A stretch of 20,045 nucleotides of DNA from an uncultured Microbacteriaceae bacterium (GTDB lineage Bacteria > Actinomycetota > Actinomycetes > Actinomycetales > Microbacteriaceae): positions 1-20,045 of the forward strand of contig CAMLMQ010000030.1 in assembly GCA_946481135.1 (NCBI GenBank). Reading direction: 5' to 3'. A model generated the notes under the pieces. The model saw nothing but the letters and a program-made list of their open reading frames with translations. It was not told the DNA's origin and did not search any database. A program made the translations under genes and the position numbers. How positions within the stretch are numbered: position 1 is the first letter of the stretch; each line of letters opens with the position of its first letter. Positions 6,982 through 12,238 of the stretch are shown here, one piece after another.

Positions 6982-7769
6982 CCGCGGGTGGGCTTGTGGT
7001 CGAGGAACCCGCTCACGTCGCCGACGTAGCGGATGCGGCCCTCCGGCAGCGGGTCGACGGCGGCCCGGGCGACCTCGGCGGCGAATTCGGCGACGGTGAA
7101 GAGCTTGCCGGCGTCCTCGCGGCGGGCCTCGATCGCCCCCGGTCGCGCCCGATCGAGCAGGGTCGCCGTGATGGTGCCCTCGATCATGTCGCCCGACACG
7201 ACGACGAAGCCCACGCCCTGCGCGTCGAGCTGCGGGATGCGCTCGCGGAGGGCATCCTCACCGGCCCGCTTGCTCTTGGCCACCTGCACGTACTCGGGCA
7301 TCGTCGGCACGGTGTTGATGAAGTGCGCCTGGTGACTCGTGACGAACACGACCCGAGACCCGTCGCCCAACAGCGGCAGCGCCGTCTCGAGCACATTGAC
7401 CTGCGCGTCGCGATTGAGCTTCATCGCGTAGTCGGCCTCCATGCCGCCCTCCATGCCGCCGGAGGCGTTGAGCACGAGCAGGTCGAGACCGCCCCACGCG
7501 TCGCGGACGATCTGGAACATCGCGGCGACCGACGCGGGGTCGGTGAGGTCGCCGCCTGCGGCGATCGCCTCTCCCCCCGACTCCTCGATCTCGGCGATGA
7601 GCTTGCGAGCCCTCGCCTCCTTGTTGCGGAAGTTGATGGCGACCTTCGCTCCGGCCGCGGCGAGATACTTCGCCGTGTCGGCGCCGATGCCCCGGGAGGA
7701 GCCGGTGATGAGGGCGCGGGTGCCGACGAGCGAGCCGGCGGGCAGGACGGGATCGACGGGGGAATTCAC
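6978..7769 (-). CDS. SDR family oxidoreductase with an atypical active site
   Basis: This 263-residue Rossmann protein has the classical NAD(P)-binding motif TGSSRGIG (22-29), a basic position in NFRNKE (46-51) suggesting NADP preference, and LNASG (100-104) in place of NNAG. S145 (VTSHQAH) fits the catalytic serine. The canonical YxxxK is not present: the conserved SK pair (S166-K167, in SKRAGEDALR) has valine (V163) where tyrosine is expected, and the nearest tyrosine, Y160, is followed by lysines at +5 and +7. The start is GTG 7769; TAGGGT lies 7 bases upstream with no Shine-Dalgarno, pointing to a leaderless transcript. The Nudix gene follows with a 4-base overlap. An SDR fold is certain, but enzymatic activity and substrate are not. 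Confidence 0.88.
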   Translation of the reverse strand: MNSPVDPVLPAGSLVGTRALITGSSRGIGADTAKYLAAAGAKVAINFRNKEARARKLIAEIEESGGEAIAAGGDLTDPASVAAMFQIVRDAWGGLDLLVLNASGGMEGGMEADYAMKLNRDAQVNVLETALPLLGDGSRVVFVTSHQAHFINTVPTMPEYVQVAKSKRAGEDALRERIPQLDAQGVGFVVVSGDMIEGTITATLLDRARPGAIEARREDAGKLFTVAEFAAEVARAAVDPLPEGRIRYVGDVSGFLDHKPTRG

Positions 7770-7776
7770 GAAGCCG

Positions 7777-7782
7777 ACCCTA
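7777..7782 (-). promoter_or_regulatory. Candidate -10 element of a leaderless promoter for the SDR-Nudix operon
   Basis: TAGGGT on the minus strand ends 7 bases before the GTG start at 7769. There is no ribosome-binding site in the seven-base gap. It shares the 80-base intergenic region with the divergent nfeD-like promoter candidate. No clear -35 is seen. Confidence 0.5.
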
Positions 7783-7813
7783 TCGTCCCGTGTCCCCGGT
7801 CGGGCCCCGGTGA

Positions 7814-7819
7814 TAGCGT
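7814..7819 (+). promoter_or_regulatory. Candidate -10 element for the NfeD-SPFH-GDPD operon
   Basis: TAGCGT lies 30 bases before the ATG at 7850. A leader of roughly 24 bases would then carry the Shine-Dalgarno GGAGG (7838-7842). The position about 17 bases further upstream holds only weak -35 similarity (TGTCCC). Confidence 0.4.
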
Positions 7820-7849
7820 CGGAAGGGATCGCACCGCGGAGGATGCCCG

Positions 7850-8350
7850 ATGTTCGTCGACCTGACGCAGTACCTCTGGATCCTGTGGCTCGCGCTCGTG
7901 ATCCTCTTCGTGGTCATCGAGCTGCTCACCCTCGAGTTCACCTTCCTCATGCTCGCGTTCGGCTCGCTCCTCGGCGGGCTCGGCGGCAATCTGCTCGGCG
8001 CTCCGTGGTGGGTGCAGATCGGGGCGGCGGCGGTGCTGTCGGCTCTGCTGCTGTTCACGATCCGGCCGGCCCTGCTGCGCGCCCTGCGCAGGGGCGGCGA
8101 CCCGACGCCGAGCAACCTCGACCGTCTGATGGGACTCGGCGGCACGGTGCACCGCGACTTCGACCGGGGCTCGGGCCAGGTGCGGCTCGACAACGGCGAG
8201 ACCTGGACCGCGCGACTCGCCCCCGGCGCCTCGACCGCGGCTCTCGTCGAGGGCGATCGCGTCGTCGTCGTGCGCATCGACGGCGCGACGGCCGAGGTCG
8301 CCCCCGCTCCCCTCACGACCGACCTGCCCGCGACGGACGCCGCGGGCTGA
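7850..8350 (+). CDS. NfeD family membrane protein
   Basis: This 166-residue protein has two to three transmembrane segments in residues 8-72 (WILWLALVILFVVIELL, then TFLMLAFGSLLGG and a third around 53-71). A soluble C-terminal domain follows, which fits the NfeD OB-fold: LMGLGGTVHRDFDRGSGQV, then RLDNGETWTARL and EGDRVVVVRIDGATAEV. This is the short NfeD type, without the ClpP-like protease domain of the long form. NfeD proteins are normally encoded next to an SPFH protein and are thought to act with it in membrane organisation. That is exactly the case here: the SPFH gene starts 14 bases downstream. GGAGG at 7838-7842 sets the start. Confidence 0.9.
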   Translation: MFVDLTQYLWILWLALVILFVVIELLTLEFTFLMLAFGSLLGGLGGNLLGAPWWVQIGAAAVLSALLLFTIRPALLRALRRGGDPTPSNLDRLMGLGGTVHRDFDRGSGQVRLDNGETWTARLAPGASTAALVEGDRVVVVRIDGATAEVAPAPLTTDLPATDAAG

Positions 8351-8364
8351 CGAAAGGTGTACTG

Positions 8365-9297
8365 ATGCTCGGACTCGGCGACTTCCTGGGGCAGTTCTTC
8401 GTGATCGCGCTGCTCGTCGTCATCGCGATCTTCGTGCTGGTCGTGCTGTTCCGCTCGATCCGCATCATCCCCCAGGCCTACGCGGGCATCGTCGAGCGCC
8501 TCGGGCGGTACCACAAGACACTCACGCCGGGCCTCAACATCCTCGTCCCGTTCATCGACCGGCTGCGGCCGCTCGTCGACATGCGCGAGCAGGTGGTCTC
8601 GTTCCCGCCGCAGCCCGTCATCACCGAGGACAACCTCGTCGTCTCGATCGACACCGTCGTCTTCTTCCAGGTGACGGATGCCCGTGCCGCGACCTACGAG
8701 ATCGCGAACTACCTGAGCGCGGTCGAGCAGCTCACGACGACGACCCTCCGTAACGTCGTCGGCGGGCTCAACCTCGAAGAGGCGCTCACCTCACGCGACA
8801 ACATCAACCAGCAGCTGCGGGTCGTGCTCGACGAGTCGACCGGCAAGTGGGGCATCCGCGTCGGACGCGTCGAGCTCAAGGCGATCGACCCGCCCGCGAG
8901 CATCCAGGACTCGATGGAGAAGCAGATGCGCGCCGAGCGCGACCGCCGCGCGCAGATCCTCACCGCCGAGGGCACGAAGCAGGCCGCGATCCTGCAGGCC
9001 GAGGGTTCGCGTCAGGCGAGCATCCTCACCGCCGAGGGCGACGCGAAGGCCGCCGTCCTGCGCGCCGAGGGTGAGGCGGAGGCGATCCAGACGGTCTTCA
9101 ACGCCATCCACGTCGGCAACCCCGACAGCAAGCTGCTCGCCTACCAGTACCTCCAGACGCTGCCGAAGCTCGCGGAGGGCGAGAGCAACAAGCTGTGGAT
9201 CATCCCGAGCGAGCTCACCGAAGCCCTCAAGGGCATCGGCCAGGGCTTCTTCGCCGGTCGCGACCCCGAGGCGCCGCGTGCCTCCTCGCCGAAGTAG
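8365..9297 (+). CDS. SPFH/band 7 (stomatin/QmcA-like) membrane protein
   Basis: This 310-residue protein has an N-terminal membrane anchor (residues 10-30). A complete SPFH domain follows (about 31-190): IRIIPQAYAGIVERLGRY, then LTPGLNILVPFID, QVVSFPPQPVITEDN and the GIRVGRVELKAIDPP block are classical stomatin-type signatures. Residues 190-240 form a charged helix with four 11-residue repeats, then a conserved C-terminal part (SKLLAYQYLQTLPKLAEG, NKLWIIPSEL). Proteins of this kind assemble into oligomeric rings or cages at the membrane and are linked to protein quality control and lipid microdomains. ATG 8365 is chosen because GAAAGG (8352-8357) precedes it and it gives the short pre-anchor N-terminus typical of the family; the longer frame from 7441 crosses other genes. 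The GDPD gene starts inside its last 20 bases. Confidence 0.95.
   Translation: MLGLGDFLGQFFVIALLVVIAIFVLVVLFRSIRIIPQAYAGIVERLGRYHKTLTPGLNILVPFIDRLRPLVDMREQVVSFPPQPVITEDNLVVSIDTVVFFQVTDARAATYEIANYLSAVEQLTTTTLRNVVGGLNLEEALTSRDNINQQLRVVLDESTGKWGIRVGRVELKAIDPPASIQDSMEKQMRAERDRRAQILTAEGTKQAAILQAEGSRQASILTAEGDAKAAVLRAEGEAEAIQTVFNAIHVGNPDSKLLAYQYLQTLPKLAEGESNKLWIIPSELTEALKGIGQGFFAGRDPEAPRASSPK
8956..9087 (+). repeat. Four in-frame 33-bp repeats encoding 11-residue coiled-coil units
   Basis: Residues 198-241 of the SPFH protein consist of four consecutive 11-residue units of the form [IV]L-x-AEG-x-x-x-A-x: ILTAEGTKQAA, ILQAEGSRQAS, ILTAEGDAKAA and VLRAEGEAEAI. The DNA is repeated with the same 33-base period but has diverged at many third positions, so this is an old repeat kept by selection on protein. 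An 11-residue period suggests a right-handed coiled coil. Confidence 0.85.
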
Positions 9298-10084
9298 CGC
9301 GCGCCGGGATCAGGGTCCGCCGGTCTACTTCTCCCCCGCGCCGCCGCGGGTGCTCGCCCACCGGGGGCTCGCGATCGACGCCCCCGAGAACACGATGCTC
9401 GCGTTCGCGCACGCCCTCACGCTCGGCGTGACCCATCTCGAGACGGATGTGCACGGCTCGGCCGACGGTGTCGCGATGATCAGCCACGACCCCGACCTGA
9501 CCCGCCTCGCCGGCCGGCGGGTGCGCGTCGAGCAGCTCACGTCCCATGAGCTGCGCCGCGTGCCGCTCGGCGCCGGGCAGGGATTCTGCTCGCTCGCGGA
9601 CGCCCTCGACGCCTTCCCCGACGCGCGATTCAACATCGACGTCAAGTCGTCGACCGCGATCGGGCCGACGATCGCCGCCGTGCGGGACGCGCGGGCCGTC
9701 GATCGCGTGCTCATCGGATCGTTCAGCCCGCAGCGCCGTCTCGCGGTCGTGCGGGAGCTTCCGGGCGTCGCGACCTCGGTGTCGTCGCGCGGTGCGGTCG
9801 CGGCGGTACGCGCGGCTCGCACCCCCGGCGGACTCGCCGCGGTGCGCCGCATCCTGCGCGACGTGCAGGCCGTCCAACTGCCCCTCTCGATCCTGCGGAT
9901 GCCGACGATGACGCCGCGGACGATCGGCGCGTTCCACGCCGCCGACGTCGAGGTTCACGCGTGGACGATCAACGACGAACCCACCATGGAACGACTCCTC
10001 GACCTCGGGGTCGACGGACTCGTCACCGACCGTGCCGACCTCGCGATGGATGTGCTCGCGAGGCGCCGCGACGCCAGGATCTGA
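9278..10084 (+). CDS. Glycerophosphodiester phosphodiesterase family protein
   Basis: This 268-residue TIM-barrel enzyme of the GDPD family has the catalytic pieces in place: H28-R29-G in VLAHRG, the PENT motif (37-39), metal ligands E55 and D57 in ETDVHG, and H70 in ISHDPDLTRLAG. FNIDVK (118-123) and the C-terminal VEVHAWTINDEPTMERLLDLGVDGLVTD complete the family signature. It should hydrolyse deacylated phospholipids such as glycerophosphocholine to sn-glycerol-3-phosphate and an alcohol. With no signal peptide it would act in the cytoplasm. GTG 9278 is preferred as start: GAGG stands 6 bases upstream, and it overlaps the SPFH gene by 20 bases. A second in-frame GTG at 9350 would begin directly at the first barrel strand and is a less likely alternative. 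It is the last gene of the NfeD-SPFH operon. Confidence 0.9.
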   Translation: MPPRRSSARRDQGPPVYFSPAPPRVLAHRGLAIDAPENTMLAFAHALTLGVTHLETDVHGSADGVAMISHDPDLTRLAGRRVRVEQLTSHELRRVPLGAGQGFCSLADALDAFPDARFNIDVKSSTAIGPTIAAVRDARAVDRVLIGSFSPQRRLAVVRELPGVATSVSSRGAVAAVRAARTPGGLAAVRRILRDVQAVQLPLSILRMPTMTPRTIGAFHAADVEVHAWTINDEPTMERLLDLGVDGLVTDRADLAMDVLARRRDARI

Positions 10085-10254
10085 GGGCTTCTCGCCGACC
10101 GCCGCCGATCCCCCCGATAAGGCCTGTGAAAGCACTGGGAACGGCCTCGCGGCGGCATGCCGAGCGCCACCCTGTCGTTATACCGGGAGGAGCGGGGGGC
10201 GCGCCTTCCGCTCCACGGACCATCCCCACCAGGATTCAGGAAGAGAGCCACACA
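10085..10254 (+). other. Intergenic leader region upstream of rbpA
   Basis: These 170 bases are the longest gene-free stretch in the window and must hold the rbpA promoter. Candidate pieces are GGGAAC at 10137-10142 and GTTATACC at 10177-10184, but their spacing (34 bases) does not fit a single promoter. TTATAC alone could serve as a -10, giving a leader of about 65 bases. The pyrimidine/purine tracts around 10183-10200 are GC-rich. I see no convincing riboswitch, tRNA or terminator hairpin. Confidence 0.4.
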
Positions 10255-10635
10255 ATGGCAGAACGGAACCTCCGCGGCATGCGACTCGGATCGCAGAGTC
10301 TGCAGAGCGAAGAGGGCGTCGAGTTCGTCTCGCGCCGACGCAGCACGTACCGGACGACGGACGGCTCGACCTTCGAGGTGACGTTCGCCGCCGACGCCGA
10401 GATCCCCGAGACCTGGGAGTCGCCGCGCACCGGTCAGGAAGGCCGCCTCGTCGCCGAGGACGGCTCGCTCGTCGAGACGGAAGAGGTCGAGACGAAGGCG
10501 CCGCGCACCCACTGGGACATGCTGCTGGAGCGCCGCACGCGCGCCGAGCTCGAGGAGCTGCTCCAGGAGCGGCTCGCCATCCTCCGCGCCCGCCGCGGCG
10601 AGGAGGCCGCGAAGTCCTCCAAGAAGTCGGCCTGA
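10255..10635 (+). CDS. rbpA: RNA polymerase-binding protein RbpA
   Basis: This 126-residue protein is the actinobacterial transcription activator RbpA, which binds RNA polymerase and the principal sigma factor and stabilises the open complex. The N-terminal tail (RNLRGMRLGSQSL) precedes the small beta-barrel core (about 26-70), which includes FEVTFAADAEIPETW. The basic linker and sigma-interaction domain (80-113) contain the invariant stretch APRTHWDMLLERRT and ELEELLQERLAILRARR. There is no cysteine in the protein, so the zinc site known from the Streptomyces protein is absent, as in mycobacterial RbpA. The C-terminus carries a short lysine/serine extension (KSSKKSA). The start ATG 10255 is preceded by AGGAAGAGAG. 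The gene stands alone and ends one base before the end of the convergent lnt gene. Confidence 0.95.
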   Translation: MAERNLRGMRLGSQSLQSEEGVEFVSRRRSTYRTTDGSTFEVTFAADAEIPETWESPRTGQEGRLVAEDGSLVETEEVETKAPRTHWDMLLERRTRAELEELLQERLAILRARRGEEAAKSSKKSA

Positions 10636-10636
10636 C

Positions 10637-12238
10637 TCAGGGCCTTCCGAGAGGGCCGCGCGCCGCCGCTCCCGCGACCACGAGGCAGCCGAGGCCCACC
10701 ATCGCGGCGAGCCACTCGAGCTGACGTCCGAGCAGGACCGCCGGCGTCACGGTGGTGAGCAGCGGCACATCGTCCACCATCACGCCCGGCACGTACCACG
10801 TGAGCTGCTGGCGGATCGAACCGTCGGGCAGCACGATCGCACTCGTGCCGACGGTCGAGATGTTGACGACCGTGCGCGCGGTCTCGATCGCGCGGATGCG
10901 GGCGATCGCGAGCTGCTGAACGCTCTCGTCGGTGCGCCCGAAGTCGGCATTGTTGGTCTCGGCGAAGACGATCTGACCGCCTTGCTCGACGATCTCGGTG
11001 AGCAGCTGGTCGTCGACGATGTCGAAGCAGATGGCGTTGCCGACGATCACCCCGTCGTCGAGCTCGAACACGGCATCCGTCGTGCCCGGCGTGTACTCGC
11101 GCTGGATGAGGTCGATGAGGTCGGGGGCGAACTGGCGCCAGAACGCGCGGTCGGGCACGTACTCGCCGAACGGCACCGGATGCTTCTTGTCGTAGTAGTC
11201 GGTCGGGCCGACGCCCTCCTCCCAGAGCAGCACGGTGTTGAAGTACTCCGGCACGGGCTCGCCGTCGGCATCCACCTTGTCGAGTTGGCGGGTCGTGATC
11301 GTGCCCCCGATGAGCGGGGCGTCGGCGCGCCGGGCGACCTCGTCCCAGAGCTGTGCCGCCCACGCGTAGCTGAGCGGGTCCGCGTCGGAAGCGCCCTCGG
11401 GCCAGACGACGACGTCGACGTCCTCGCCGTAGAGCGGCTCCGTCGCGGCGACCTGACCCCGGAGGTTGTCGCCGAAGTTCTCGGGCGGGTCGAAGTACCC
11501 CGCCTTCGTGGCACCCTGAACGGCCCCGACGCGCAGAGTCGGCGCGTCGGCCGGCATCGTGCCGGGCAGCGCGGTCCACGGCGGCACCGCGGTGAGGATG
11601 AGCGTGCCGACCACGACGAGGGTCGCGAGCCCGGCGGCGCGCTGCGGCGCGCGGATCGCCTCGTGGGTCGCCGCGACCGCGACGGCGACCAGGAAGACCA
11701 TCGCGAACGACACGCCCGAGACCCCGAGCCAGGCGAACAACGGCGAGAACGGGCTGTCGGACTGGGACAGGGCGACACGGCCCCACGCGAAGCCGCCGTA
11801 CGGCCAGACGCTCGCGATCGCCTCCCGGGCGGTCCAGATGCCCGCGACGACCGCGGGGAGCAGCAGCACCCGGCCCGCCGGGCCGCTCCACACGCGCGGC
11901 ACCCAGCGGAAGGCGAGCGCGATGAGGGCGGCGGCCGCGCCGTTCCACAGGGTCATGACGCCCGCGAGCGCGGACCACGGGAGGACCCCGAGGAACTCCG
12001 AGGCCCACTCGATGTGCGGCCAGTAGAACGCGCCGCCGAAGACGAGGCCGACGAGGATCGCCGCCCCGACGCGCCGGCCCTCGAGCGCGATGAGCACGAG
12101 CGCGATCGCCGGGAACGCCGTGAACCACCAGCCCTTGTCGGGGAAGGCGGTGTCGAGCAGCAGACCCGCCCCGGCGGCGACGACGACGGCGGGCAGCAGC
12201 GGGAGGACGGGCGGCGGCGTGACGGACGGCGTCGTCAT
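10637..12238 (-). CDS. lnt: Apolipoprotein N-acyltransferase
   Basis: This 533-residue integral membrane enzyme has about six to eight transmembrane helices in residues 12-220 and a nitrilase-like extracellular domain (233-480), then a final helix near 505-528. The catalytic residues align with E. coli Lnt: E281 in VVWPEG, K351 in YDKKHPVPFGEYVP and nucleophile C404 in NAICFD; E359 matches the essential second glutamate. It transfers a fatty acid from phospholipid to the N-terminal cysteine of lipoproteins; two lipoproteins are encoded in this window. The ATG at 12238 overlaps the stop of the upstream helicase by 4 bases (ATGA). The longer open frame to 12679 is helicase DNA read out of frame. 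It is the last gene of the tatA-tatC-helY-lnt run. Confidence 0.94.
   Translation of the reverse strand: MTTPSVTPPPVLPLLPAVVVAAGAGLLLDTAFPDKGWWFTAFPAIALVLIALEGRRVGAAILVGLVFGGAFYWPHIEWASEFLGVLPWSALAGVMTLWNGAAAALIALAFRWVPRVWSGPAGRVLLLPAVVAGIWTAREAIASVWPYGGFAWGRVALSQSDSPFSPLFAWLGVSGVSFAMVFLVAVAVAATHEAIRAPQRAAGLATLVVVGTLILTAVPPWTALPGTMPADAPTLRVGAVQGATKAGYFDPPENFGDNLRGQVAATEPLYGEDVDVVVWPEGASDADPLSYAWAAQLWDEVARRADAPLIGGTITTRQLDKVDADGEPVPEYFNTVLLWEEGVGPTDYYDKKHPVPFGEYVPDRAFWRQFAPDLIDLIQREYTPGTTDAVFELDDGVIVGNAICFDIVDDQLLTEIVEQGGQIVFAETNNADFGRTDESVQQLAIARIRAIETARTVVNISTVGTSAIVLPDGSIRQQLTWYVPGVMVDDVPLLTTVTPAVLLGRQLEWLAAMVGLGCLVVAGAAARGPLGRP

Noticed and set aside
10137..10184. GGGAAC and GTTATA upstream of rbpA as a SigR/ECF-type promoter
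   Set aside because: The two elements are 34 bases apart, about twice the spacing an ECF sigma factor needs, and no GTT stands at the right distance from GGGAAC.
10601..10640. An AGGCCG/CGGCCT hairpin at the end of rbpA as terminator
   Set aside because: The stem is only 6 bp with an 18-base loop and no T-run; too weak to call in DNA of this GC content.
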